From Actinomycetes bacterium (GTDB lineage: Bacteria; Actinomycetota; Acidimicrobiia; Acidimicrobiales; Microtrichaceae): DNA of 31,057 nucleotides. Under the pieces are notes generated by a model. The model saw only the letters and a list, made by a program, of their open reading frames with translations, was not told the DNA's origin and made no database searches. Location of the stretch: assembly GCA_023434535.1 (NCBI GenBank), contig JAEYSR010000273.1, forward strand, positions 1 to 31,057, read 5' to 3'. Shown here in pieces: positions 6,945 to 14,172 of the stretch (the first letter of the stretch is position 1; every line of letters begins with the position of its first letter). The translations under genes were made by a program, and so were the position numbers.

Positions 6945-7580
6945 TCAGACGACGACGACGAGGGCGTCGGGCAGGCAGCGGAGCTCGAAGTGGGTCGCCG
7001 CACCGATCAACCGGCCGTCCACCCTGATCGGCAGCTCCCGCTCGTCGGTGACCTCGTACGACGCCGTCCGGCGCTCCAGGATCCCCGGATGGGGCAGGTG
7101 GGTGCCGGTGCGCTCACGTCGGGCGGCGGCGCGCACCTGGCTCAGCGGCACGCGACCGTCGGAGACGTCGAGCAGGCCGTCGTTGGGGTGCGCCCTCGGC
7201 CCGAGGTCGGCGGCGCCCAGGTGGGTGCCGTTCATGGCGACGACGGTGCGCTGGGCCCAGCGTCGTCGGCTCCGCCCGGCGACCGCGTGGGCCAGGAACA
7301 CGTGCCGGGAGATCAGGCCGTCACCACGGTCGACCACCACCTCCCCCAGATCGATCGGGAGGCGGATGCCGCGCCCCTCGAGCAGGTCCGCCGCGTCGTG
7401 GCGCGGCGAGCCCAACGCCGCGTGGAGGTCGCCGCCGACCAGGCCGATCTCTCCCAGCGGGACCCCGTCGGCGATCGAGGCGGCCACCAGGTCGGCCGCC
7501 TCGCCGTCCGAGGCGGCGATCGGCGCGCCCGGGGTCAGAGCACCGGGTTCTCCCCACTCCTCACCGCGTCGGATCGTCAC
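6945..7580 (-). CDS. Diacylglycerol kinase C-terminal-domain-like protein
   Basis: A 211-residue protein if started at the GTG that overlaps the helicase stop by four bases (GTGA). A longer open frame upstream is Arg/Ala-rich and is a shadow of the helicase gene. The segment from about 95 (RTVVAMNGTHLGAADLGPRAHPNDG) to the end (IRVDGRLIGAATHFEL) resembles the C-terminal beta-sandwich of YegS/LCB5-type lipid kinases, including the NDGLLDV turn. The GGDGT nucleotide-binding motif and the entire N-terminal kinase domain are absent. It may therefore bind lipid or nucleotide without being a kinase. Translational coupling to helY is likely. Confidence 0.75.
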   Translation of the reverse strand: MTIRRGEEWGEPGALTPGAPIAASDGEAADLVAASIADGVPLGEIGLVGGDLHAALGSPRHDAADLLEGRGIRLPIDLGEVVVDRGDGLISRHVFLAHAVAGRSRRRWAQRTVVAMNGTHLGAADLGPRAHPNDGLLDVSDGRVPLSQVRAAARRERTGTHLPHPGILERRTASYEVTDERELPIRVDGRLIGAATHFELRCLPDALVVVV

Positions 7581-10315
7581 GACGTCGCACCCCCGTCGTC
7601 CCCGTCGGCCACCGCGCTGCCCGCCTCCACGACGCTCCCTGCCTCGACCACGCCGTGGAACAGGCTGTCGGCGGCCGAACGGCACACCGCTGCGGTCCGC
7701 GGGTCGGGGGCGACGTCGCCGAGCTGGCGCAGCAGGTCGATCAGCTGCTTGGTGTTGCGCACGAAGTCGCCGCCGGTCAGGTCGTCGTCCAGCACCGAGG
7801 AGAGCGACCGACCCGAGGCCCACGCGAACGCCACTGATGCGAACCCGGCCTCGGGCCGCCGGGTCTCGGTCACCTTCGCGGCGCGCTCCCAGCTGTTGAG
7901 GCGGGAGCACAGGTCGTCCAGCCGCTCGGCCCGTCGTCGCAGGTCGTGGTTCGGGTACCGGGGCGGCGGTGGGGGCTCCGCGCTCCGGTGCTCGTAGGTC
8001 ACGCAGCTGGCGAGCGCCGCGACGCCGGCCAGGTCCAGGTCGTCGAAGAGCCCGTCGTCGAGCGCCAGCGAGAGCAGCAGGTCCGACTCGTGGTAGATCC
8101 GCCGCAGCCGCTCCCCCGACGGCGTCAGCGACCAGCCCGAGGTGTGGCCGCAGCGGGCGAGGACCTCGAGCACCGCGTCGAACCGCTTGACCAGACCGGA
8201 CCCGCGCCGGGCCAGGCGTCGTCGGGCGACGCCGAGCTCGTGGGCCAGGCGGGCCCTCTCCCTGAAGCGGGCGACCACCTGGTCGCGGTCGTCGTGCCCG
8301 TGGAGCGGGTGCGACTCCACCGCGTCGCGGGCGGCGAGGTGCGCCGCGACCAGCTCGGGGTCGACGTCGTCCCAGGCGTCGTCGCCGGCCCGGCCCCGGC
8401 CGCTCCGAGCGCGGGACCGGCGGAGGTTCGTCCGCCGCAGCACGGCGGCGGCCTCTCGTCGGTAGTCGGCCCTGTGGGGCTCGAACGGCACGGGCAGATC
8501 GACCGTCGCGAGCGGGGTGACCGGACGCTCGACGTCCTGCTGGCGCACCTCCACCTCCGTCCCCTGCACCGTCACGGTCCTGACCCGGACCGCGCCGCCC
8601 TTCCGGAACGCCACCGACAGCACGACGAGCAGCCGAGCGGCGGAGTCGGAGGAACCCTTGCGCTGCAGCTCGATCACGTCACCCGGCCGCAGCGCAGCCA
8701 GCGACGCCTCGACCAGCTCCCTGCGGTCACCCCGACGCGGTCGCGACGCAGCCAGGTCGTCGAGGGCGGCGACGTAGGTGGCCACGGAGTCGTCGTCGGG
8801 CCCGCTCGGAGGCCCGCCGAGCAGGTCGAGCTCCGCTCCGATCCGATCGACCCGCGCCTGCAGGTGCACCGCGGCCCGGTCCGACTGGAACTGGGCGAAG
8901 GACCGGGCGAGCACCGCGTGCGCCGTCTCCCGGTCGTAGCGGTGCACCAGGTTCGCCGCCATGTTGTACGTGGGCCTGAAGGCGGAGGTCAGTGGGAACT
9001 CGCGGCTGGCCACCAGGCGGGCGATCTGGGCGAAGGACACGAACGGCGACCACAGGACGACGGCGGTGCCCTCGTCGTCGATGCCCCGGCGCCCGGCCCG
9101 CCCCGTGAGCTGGGTGAACTGCGCCGGCGTCAGGAACTCGTGGGTGTCGCCGTTGTACTTGGTCAGCTTCTCGATCACGACCGACCGCGCCGGCATGTTG
9201 ATGCCGAGCGCCAGGGTCTCCGTCGCGAACACGACCTTGATGAGCCCCTCGACGAAGCAGTCCTCGACCGCCTCCCGGAAGGCGGGGATCATCCCGGCGT
9301 GATGCGCCGCCACTCCGGCCTCCAGGGTGGCGAGCCAGCGGTCGTAGCCGAGGACGTCCAGGTCGGAGTCGCTCAACGACGCCACCCGGTCCTCCACGAG
9401 CGTCCGGATCCGGGCCCGTTCCACGCCGTTGGTGAGGCGGAGACCGGCGTCGAGGCAGTGGTTGGCGGCGTCGGTGCAGGCGGCGCGGCTGAAGATGAAG
9501 TAGATCGCCGGGAGCAGGTCCTCGTCGTCGAGGCGCTCGGCGACCTCCAGGCGACGAGGGGTCCGGAATCGCCCGCGTCCTCGACCCGGTCCGCGCCGAC
9601 CGCCGCCGGGCCCGCCGCGGTGCCCGCGGCCCCTGGGGCCGCCGCGGTCGGCGTCGAAGCGATCGGCCTCCGGGTTCGGTCGACCGTCCACCAGCACGGG
9701 CAGGAGGTGATCGGTCTCGGAGGACCGGTCGCCCACCATGTACAGGCTGTCGAGCCGGATCGGCCGGACGTGCTCGAGCACCGTGTCGGTCGGGCCGCGC
9801 AGGGTCGCGATCCACTCGCCCAGCTCGTCAGCGTTCGACACCGTCGCCGACAGGCACACGAAGCGCACCGACGCCGGCGTGTGGACCAGCACCTCCTCCC
9901 AGACCGGGCCGCGGTACGCGTCCTGCAGGAAGTGGACCTCGTCGAGGACCACCCAGAGGAGACCCTGCAGGGCGGACGAGCCGGCGTAGACCATGTTCCG
10001 CAGCACCTCGGTGGTCATCACGACCACCGGGGCGTCCGCGTTCACGGCCCGGTCCCCGGTGAGGAGCCCCACCCGGTCGGGGCCCAGCTCGGCGACGAGG
10101 TCCGAGTACTTCTGGTTCGACAGCGCCTTGATGGGCGCGGTGTAGAAGGCCTTGCCGCCGTCGCGGAGCGCTGCCGCCACGGCATGCTCGCCGACCACCG
10201 TCTTGCCCGACCCCGTCGGCGCCGACACGAGCACGTTGCGCCCGGCGTCGATCCCGGCGATCGCCTCCCGCTGGAACCGGTCGAGCGGGAAGTCGTGGTC
10301 GAAGGGCCCGGTCAG
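7577..10315 (-). CDS. helY: HelY-like superfamily 2 RNA/DNA helicase with DSHCT domain
   Basis: A DEAD/DEAH helicase of the Ski2/Mtr4-like HelY family, about 912 residues with the start proposed here. Numbered from that start: the N-terminal LDRFQREAIAGIDAG (11-25) before Walker A APTGSGKT (32-39), DEVH (125-128), LSATVSNA, and motif VI QLTGRAGRRG. An RG-rich insert (DRGGPRGRGHRG...) lies in the middle and the DSHCT domain is C-terminal (LARCGHTSGW...YHESDLLL). The first ordinary start codon in frame is the GTG at 10234, but it would delete the conserved region before Walker A. No ATG, GTG or TTG exists upstream in frame near the gene. The only candidate is CTG at 10315-10313, which overlaps the tatC stop as CTGA. 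The predicted role is RNA processing or nucleic acid remodelling. Confidence 0.85.
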   Translation of the reverse strand: MTGPFDHDFPLDRFQREAIAGIDAGRNVLVSAPTGSGKTVVGEHAVAAALRDGGKAFYTAPIKALSNQKYSDLVAELGPDRVGLLTGDRAVNADAPVVVMTTEVLRNMVYAGSSALQGLLWVVLDEVHFLQDAYRGPVWEEVLVHTPASVRFVCLSATVSNADELGEWIATLRGPTDTVLEHVRPIRLDSLYMVGDRSSETDHLLPVLVDGRPNPEADRFDADRGGPRGRGHRGGPGGGRRGPGRGRGRFRTPRRLEVAERLDDEDLLPAIYFIFSRAACTDAANHCLDAGLRLTNGVERARIRTLVEDRVASLSDSDLDVLGYDRWLATLEAGVAAHHAGMIPAFREAVEDCFVEGLIKVVFATETLALGINMPARSVVIEKLTKYNGDTHEFLTPAQFTQLTGRAGRRGIDDEGTAVVLWSPFVSFAQIARLVASREFPLTSAFRPTYNMAANLVHRYDRETAHAVLARSFAQFQSDRAAVHLQARVDRIGAELDLLGGPPSGPDDDSVATYVAALDDLAASRPRRGDRRELVEASLAALRPGDVIELQRKGSSDSAARLLVVLSVAFRKGGAVRVRTVTVQGTEVEVRQQDVERPVTPLATVDLPVPFEPHRADYRREAAAVLRRTNLRRSRARSGRGRAGDDAWDDVDPELVAAHLAARDAVESHPLHGHDDRDQVVARFRERARLAHELGVARRRLARRGSGLVKRFDAVLEVLARCGHTSGWSLTPSGERLRRIYHESDLLLSLALDDGLFDDLDLAGVAALASCVTYEHRSAEPPPPPRYPNHDLRRRAERLDDLCSRLNSWERAAKVTETRRPEAGFASVAFAWASGRSLSSVLDDDLTGGDFVRNTKQLIDLLRQLGDVAPDPRTAAVCRSAADSLFHGVVEAGSVVEAGSAVADGDDGGATS

Positions 10316-11256
10316 GACCCGTCTCCCTCGTCGGAGCCACCGTCCGGGTCCGCCTCCGGCTCGTCGAGCGGTGGCGCCGGAGCTTCCGCGTCGGTGGAGG
10401 TGGCGGCGTCCGACGCCTCGGCATCCGTGGCGTCACCGGCGCTCGTCGCCTCGGCGGCCTCGGCCGCCGCAGCCCGCTTCGCCGCCCGTGCGGCTCGACG
10501 CTCCTTCTCCGCCGTCGCCTCCTTGACCGCGTTCTTCCGCTTGCGGCGGTTCCACAGACGGCCGATCAGGATGCTCACCTCGAAGAACAGGCACATGGGT
10601 ATGGCGAGCGCCAGCATCGAGATCGGGTCGCCGCTGGGGGTGATGCCGGCGGCGATGATCGTGATGAGCACGATCGCCTGACGGCGCCACGACGCCAGCC
10701 GTTGGGGGGTCACCACGCCGATCATCTGCAGCGCCACGACCACGACCGGGAACTGGAAGCCGACCCCGAACGCCAGCATCATGAAGAGGGCGAGCTTGAC
10801 GAAGTTCTCGATGCCCGAGCGGATCTCGACGTCCTCGCCGCCGATGCTGACGAGGAAGCTCACGGCCTGGGTGAGCGTCACGTAGGCCAGGAGCGCCCCG
10901 GCGACGAAGAGGGCGGTGGCGGAGACCGTGAAGGCCAGCGCGTAGCGCCGCTCCTTCTTGTAGAGCCCCGGCGCGATGAAGCGCCACAGCTGCCAGACGA
11001 TCACCGGCATGGCCAGGAAGAGGGCGCCGTAGCCGGCGATCCGGAGTCGCAACGTGAACGGCGCCAGCAGGTTGGTCTCGAGGAACTTGCAGCTCGCGCC
11101 GGGTTCGATCCCACGCAGAGCGTCGCAGTACGGCGCGTTGAGGACGTCGACCATCCACGGGTAGAGGAACCACGCGGGGATGAGCATCACCAGGACCGTG
11201 CCGACGCAGATCAGCAGGCGCGTGCGCAGCTCCCGCAGGTGGTCGCTGAGCGCCAT
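10312..11256 (-). CDS. tatC: Twin-arginine translocase subunit TatC
   Basis: A 314-residue polytopic membrane protein that recognises twin-arginine signal peptides. It begins MALSDHLRELRTRLL, the classical TatC opening, followed by six hydrophobic segments (about 14-36, 76-97, 105-127, 152-180, 193-207, 212-233) and a charged Lys/Ala/Glu/Asp-rich cytoplasmic tail of about 75 residues. Glu9 and APGLYKKERR (Glu102) are conserved. The glutamate expected in the fourth segment (E. coli Glu170, in FEVP) is Gln168 in FQFP. The ATG is chosen because GAGAGGG lies 7 nt before it; an in-frame GTG 13 codons upstream (11295), 2 nt after the tatA stop, has no ribosome site. The stop overlaps the proposed CTG start of helY. 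Confidence 0.92.
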   Translation of the reverse strand: MALSDHLRELRTRLLICVGTVLVMLIPAWFLYPWMVDVLNAPYCDALRGIEPGASCKFLETNLLAPFTLRLRIAGYGALFLAMPVIVWQLWRFIAPGLYKKERRYALAFTVSATALFVAGALLAYVTLTQAVSFLVSIGGEDVEIRSGIENFVKLALFMMLAFGVGFQFPVVVVALQMIGVVTPQRLASWRRQAIVLITIIAAGITPSGDPISMLALAIPMCLFFEVSILIGRLWNRRKRKNAVKEATAEKERRAARAAKRAAAAEAAEATSAGDATDAEASDAATSTDAEAPAPPLDEPEADPDGGSDEGDGS

Positions 11257-11297
11257 CGAGGCGCCCTCTCGTTCAGCTCCCTTGAGGACGGCCACGG

Positions 11298-11963
11298 TCA
11301 GGCGGTCTCCCGCTCCTCTGCGGAGTCGATCGCGCCGTGCGGTTCGGGATCGGCCACCTCAGCCGCTGTTGCCGCGGCAGCGTCCTCTGCGGGCGCCGCG
11401 TCGTCGGTGGCGACGCCTTCGTCGGGGGTAGCTGACTCGGTGGCCGCTGCGTCGGGCGTGTCCGTCTCGGCCAGCGCCGGCTCGGGTGCACCTGCACCCG
11501 GGGTGTCCGTCCCGGGCGCCGGCGTGCCGGAGGAGGGCGTCCCGGGGGCGTCCGCATCGGTGGATGTCGACTCGGGCTCGGCGGTGTCGGTCGAGGCGGT
11601 CTCGGCCGCGGTTGCGTCGGTGGAGCTGGTATCGGTCGTCGCCGGGTCGGTCGTGGCCGTCTCGGCTGCGTCGATCGAGGCCTTCTCGGCCTTGGCCCGC
11701 TCGTCGGCCTCGGCCTCGAGCGCGTACTCCGCGAGCTTCTGGCGGGGGCGGGCGGCGAAGTCGCCCAGCTCCTTGAGCGGCTGCATCGCCGGGTCGTCCA
11801 TCACGCCCTGGACCTGCCCCTGCAGGCCCGACGTCATGGTCTTGAACCGGGCGATCATCTTGCCGGCGCCCTTCGCCATCTCCGGGATGCGCTCGGGTCC
11901 GAGGACGACGAGGGCCAGCAGGATGATGACGATCAGCTCGCCGCCGCCGAAGTTCTGGATCAT
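11298..11963 (-). CDS. tatA: Sec-independent translocase subunit TatA/TatB with long acidic tail
   Basis: A 221-residue protein. Residues 1-45 are a typical TatA/B unit: a short N-terminus, one transmembrane helix (about 9-22), the GPERIP hinge (22-27) and an amphipathic helix (EMAKGAGKMIARFK). LGPERIP is as TatB-like as TatA-like, so the symbol follows the usual tatA-tatC-helY gene order. After a second helical region (about 60-105) the last 110 residues are Ala/Thr/Asp/Glu/Pro-rich and probably disordered, which makes it much longer than common TatA. The start is preceded by an 8-codon frame that ends in an ATGA overlap. tatC follows with 41 nt between the tatA stop and the preferred ATG. 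Confidence 0.9.
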   Translation of the reverse strand: MIQNFGGGELIVIILLALVVLGPERIPEMAKGAGKMIARFKTMTSGLQGQVQGVMDDPAMQPLKELGDFAARPRQKLAEYALEAEADERAKAEKASIDAAETATTDPATTDTSSTDATAAETASTDTAEPESTSTDADAPGTPSSGTPAPGTDTPGAGAPEPALAETDTPDAAATESATPDEGVATDDAAPAEDAAAATAAEVADPEPHGAIDSAEERETA

Positions 11964-11986
11964 CGCCCGGTGCCGGCCATGGACAT
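11960..11986 (-). CDS. Putative 8-codon leader frame overlapping the tatA start
   Basis: The reading frame MSMAGTGR starts at an ATG six nt after a TACGCT -10-like element, so it would be the first codon of a leaderless mRNA. Its TGA overlaps the tatA ATG (ATGA). tatA itself has only a weak ribosome site (CCGGGCG), so translation could reach it by termination-reinitiation. Geometry is seen; translation is inferred. Confidence 0.4.
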   Translation of the reverse strand: MSMAGTGR

Positions 11987-11992
11987 GACCAC

Positions 11993-11998
11993 AGCGTA
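11993..11998 (-). promoter_or_regulatory. Candidate -10 element TACGCT for tatA
   Basis: The context GTACGCTG on the minus strand is identical to the -10 region before prcB. The spacing predicts transcription starting at the A of the leader ATG. Confidence 0.5.
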
Positions 11999-12019
11999 CC
12001 GGCACCCGGGGAGGCGGCT

Positions 12020-12081
12020 GCTTCCGCCCCCGGCCACGCTCCCGGCGACGGAAGCGGTCACGCGTGCGCCGACGGCGTGAC
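12020..12081 (-). terminator. Two hairpins downstream of the zinc-ribbon gene
   Basis: GCTTCCG (12020-12026) can pair with CGGAAGC (12049-12055), and GTCACGC (12057-12063) with GCGTGAC (12075-12081). Both lie in the gap between the stop of the zinc-ribbon gene and the tatA promoter and are plausible transcription end signals. Confidence 0.4.
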
Positions 12082-12098
12082 GCCAGGCGAGCCGGCGC

Positions 12099-12428
12099 TC
12101 AGCGGTCGTTGATGGCGGTGAGCGTGCTGAACCAGTCGGGCGTGGACAGGAGGTCGTGGAAGTCGAGGACGTCGTCGTGGGTGATCGGAGCGCCACCCCG
12201 TCGCTCGCCGAGCTCGGCGGGCATGTGCCACTCGGTGCACTGCACCCCGGCGGCCAGCAGGACGTCGACCACGTGCTGCTCCGCGGGCCGGACCTCGATC
12301 ATCCGGCAGACGGGGCAGCGGAAGAGGTACGTCGCCGACTCGTCGTTCCGGCACTGGCGGACACGGAGGTCGCGTGAACGAAGCTCCACGTCGCCGCAGT
12401 CGCTGCATGTCGCTCGGATGAGTGCCAT
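12099..12428 (-). CDS. Small zinc-ribbon protein of unknown function
   Basis: A 109-residue protein. Cys8-X2-Cys11 (CSDC) and Cys38-X2-Cys41 (CPVC), with an extra Cys26 between them, form a likely zinc ribbon over residues 5-45. The C-terminal half is helical and acidic (ITHDDVLDFHDLLSTPDWF). Candidate roles are nucleic-acid binding or transcription-associated; I recognise no named family. The ATG is chosen because of a GAGGAG ribosome site about 10 nt upstream and because the longer frame upstream is low-complexity. It is divergent from the GDPD gene, with 224 nt between starts. That gap has no TA dinucleotide close to this gene, so no -10 could be named; an inverted repeat TGACC-TCG-GGTCA lies at 12516-12528. 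Confidence 0.8.
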   Translation of the reverse strand: MALIRATCSDCGDVELRSRDLRVRQCRNDESATYLFRCPVCRMIEVRPAEQHVVDVLLAAGVQCTEWHMPAELGERRGGAPITHDDVLDFHDLLSTPDWFSTLTAINDR

Positions 12429-12652
12429 CGTGGGGTGTCTCCTCGCTGAGGTGCTCCACATCTCTTCGGTCCGGACCATGGGTGGGTTGACCATTCCGCC
12501 CCCGGTTCTTTTCGTTGACCTCGGGTCAGCGCTCCCGTGAGGACGACGCCGGGGCGGCGCACGGGCCCGGCTGCAGGCCTCGCACGGGCCCTCCTGGGCC
12601 GGGTCGGGAGAGCACTGCGACCGTCGGCCCCACATGCCACGATGGCGGCGCC

Positions 12653-13390
12653 ATGGTCGATCGACTCCCCTCCCTGCGGAACCCACAGATCCTGTTCGCC
12701 CACCGGGGCGCGCGGGCCCACGCGCCGGAGAACACCATCGAGGCGTTCCGGCTGGGACTGCGACTGGGGGCCAACGGCCTCGAGAGCGACGTCTGGGCCA
12801 GCGCCGACGGCCAGGCCGTCCTCGACCACGACGGGCTCATCCGGCGTGGTCTTCGGCGGGTGCCCGTCGGCCAGATCCCCCGGTCCGACCTGCCGTCCCA
12901 GATCCCCTCGCTCGCCGAGCTCTACAGCGAGTGCGGCACGGACTTCGAGCTGTCGCTCGACATCAAGGACCCCGAGTCGGTCGACGAGGTCCTCCGCGTG
13001 GCTCGCTCCGCAGGGGCCGTCGAGCGGCTGTGGCTGTGCCACCCCGACATCGACCTGCTCGCCGGTTGGCGCGAGCGGTCGACCGCGGTGCACCTCGTCC
13101 ACTCGACCCGGCTCGGCGCGTTGGAGGGTCGGCCCGAACCGCACGCCGCCCGCCTGCGGGAGCTGCGGATCGACGCCGTCAACCTGCACCACTCGGAGTG
13201 GACGGGCGGGATGGCCGCGCTCTACCACCGGTTCGGCCGGGTGACTCTGGGCTGGGACGCCCAGCACGAACGGGTCATGCGGGCGCTCCTCCTTGCGGGC
13301 ATCGACGGAGTGTTCTCGGACCACGTGGACCGGCTCGTCGACGTCGCGGCGGCGATCGACGCCGAGCTCACGCCCGACGCCGACGACTGA
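12653..13390 (+). CDS. Glycerophosphodiester phosphodiesterase family protein
   Basis: A 245-residue TIM-barrel enzyme that typically hydrolyses glycerophosphodiesters to glycerol-3-phosphate and an alcohol. Seen: FAHRGA with His17, APENTIEAF at 24-32, GLESDVW with Glu44 and Asp46, LDHD with His59 (the general-base/metal set), and ELSLDIKDP near 98-106. FSDHVDRLV forms the last barrel strand. There is no signal peptide, so it is probably cytoplasmic. The ATG is the one just before the conserved domain; the open frame continues 46 codons upstream but that part is low-complexity Gly/Pro/Arg. It is the only plus-strand gene in the middle of the window and converges on lepB, with only 18 nt between stops. 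Confidence 0.9.
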   Translation: MVDRLPSLRNPQILFAHRGARAHAPENTIEAFRLGLRLGANGLESDVWASADGQAVLDHDGLIRRGLRRVPVGQIPRSDLPSQIPSLAELYSECGTDFELSLDIKDPESVDEVLRVARSAGAVERLWLCHPDIDLLAGWRERSTAVHLVHSTRLGALEGRPEPHAARLRELRIDAVNLHHSEWTGGMAALYHRFGRVTLGWDAQHERVMRALLLAGIDGVFSDHVDRLVDVAAAIDAELTPDADD

Positions 13391-13408
13391 CCGCCCCCGG
13401 TCGCCGGG

Positions 13409-14152
13409 TCAGAGCGAGCCGATGCGGCCCGGTGGCCACATCACCATGAACGCACGGCCGACGATCGTGTCCTCGGAGATCGGCCCGAAGACGCGGCTGT
13501 CCGCCGAGTTGCCCCGGTTGTCGCCCATCATCCAGAGGTGACCCTCGGGGACGGTGATCGGCTCCTCGATCCCCTCCGTCATGGTCCCGTCGGGGAGGTA
13601 GGGCTCGTCGAGCTCCCGGTCGTTGACGTACACCTTGCCGTCCCGGGTCTGGACGGTGTCTCCGGGAAGGCCGATCACGCGCTTGATGAGGTCCTCGGGG
13701 TCGTTCGGCCCCGCCTGCAGCGCGGCGGGGCGCCCGAACACGATCACGTCGCCGCGGTTCACGTCGTGGAGGTCGTAGCTCAGCTTGTTGACGAGCACCC
13801 TGTCGCCCTCGAGCAGCGTGGGCTCCATGGACGGCGACGGGATCTGGAACGCCTGGACCAGGAAGGTCTTGACCAGGAAGGCGACCACGATCGCCCCGAC
13901 GATCACGAGGGCCCACTCGACCATGTTGCGCGTCGAGGAGCGGCCCGGGCGCGAGCGCGTCGGCGCCGCCGGCAGGGGCTCTGCTGCCTCGGTCACGCCG
14001 TCGGCGGATCCGCTGCTGCCGACCGCGCTGCCGACAGGGAGGTCGTCGGACGCACCCGGCGTCGGTGCGGACCCCGCTCCGGTCGCAGGGGCACCGGACT
14101 GCGGTGCGGGGGCGGAGGACCCTGCGGGGCTCCCGAGCGGGTTGTCGGACAT
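13409..14152 (-). CDS. lepB: Signal peptidase I
   Basis: A 247-residue membrane-anchored serine protease that removes signal peptides on the outer face of the membrane. A disordered Ser/Ala/Pro/Gly-rich cytoplasmic N-terminus of about 75 residues leads to one transmembrane helix (about 79-95). Then come the catalytic Ser108 in IPSPSMEPTL, DLIKRVIGLPGD with catalytic Lys157, and the conserved MGDNRGNSADSR box at 209-220. The ATG has no Shine-Dalgarno but TAGCCT lies 7 nt before it, in the 20-nt gap after pafC. Its own leaderless transcript is therefore likely. Its place between the pafBC and tat genes is not the order usual in mycobacteria. Confidence 0.95.
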   Translation of the reverse strand: MSDNPLGSPAGSSAPAPQSGAPATGAGSAPTPGASDDLPVGSAVGSSGSADGVTEAAEPLPAAPTRSRPGRSSTRNMVEWALVIVGAIVVAFLVKTFLVQAFQIPSPSMEPTLLEGDRVLVNKLSYDLHDVNRGDVIVFGRPAALQAGPNDPEDLIKRVIGLPGDTVQTRDGKVYVNDRELDEPYLPDGTMTEGIEEPITVPEGHLWMMGDNRGNSADSRVFGPISEDTIVGRAFMVMWPPGRIGSL

Positions 14153-14159
14153 CGATGGG

Positions 14160-14165
14160 AGGCTA
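14160..14165 (-). promoter_or_regulatory. Candidate -10 element TAGCCT, leaderless lepB
   Basis: TAGCCT on the minus strand, seven bases, then ATG. It lies in the 20-nt gap between the pafC stop and the lepB start. Confidence 0.5.
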
Positions 14166-14172
14166 CCGGGAG

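Noticed and set aside
7581..7910. N-terminal extension of the DAGK-like protein
   Set aside because: It overlaps helY throughout, is Arg/Ala/Gly-rich, and the GTGA overlap at 7577-7580 gives a natural start.
7946..10681. A 911-codon plus-strand open frame
   Set aside because: It is antisense to the clearly conserved helicase motifs of helY and is low-complexity Arg/Val/Gly/His.
12429..12652. Promoters for the divergent GDPD and zinc-ribbon genes
   Set aside because: TTGACC-like hexamers occur at 12487 and 12515, but no TANNNT at a workable distance was found for either gene.
13412..13448. Stop-region inverted repeat near 13387-13412 as a strong terminator of the GDPD and lepB genes
   Set aside because: CTGACC/GGTCAG pair across 13387-13412 but the inner part pairs poorly, so I did not annotate it as a terminator.
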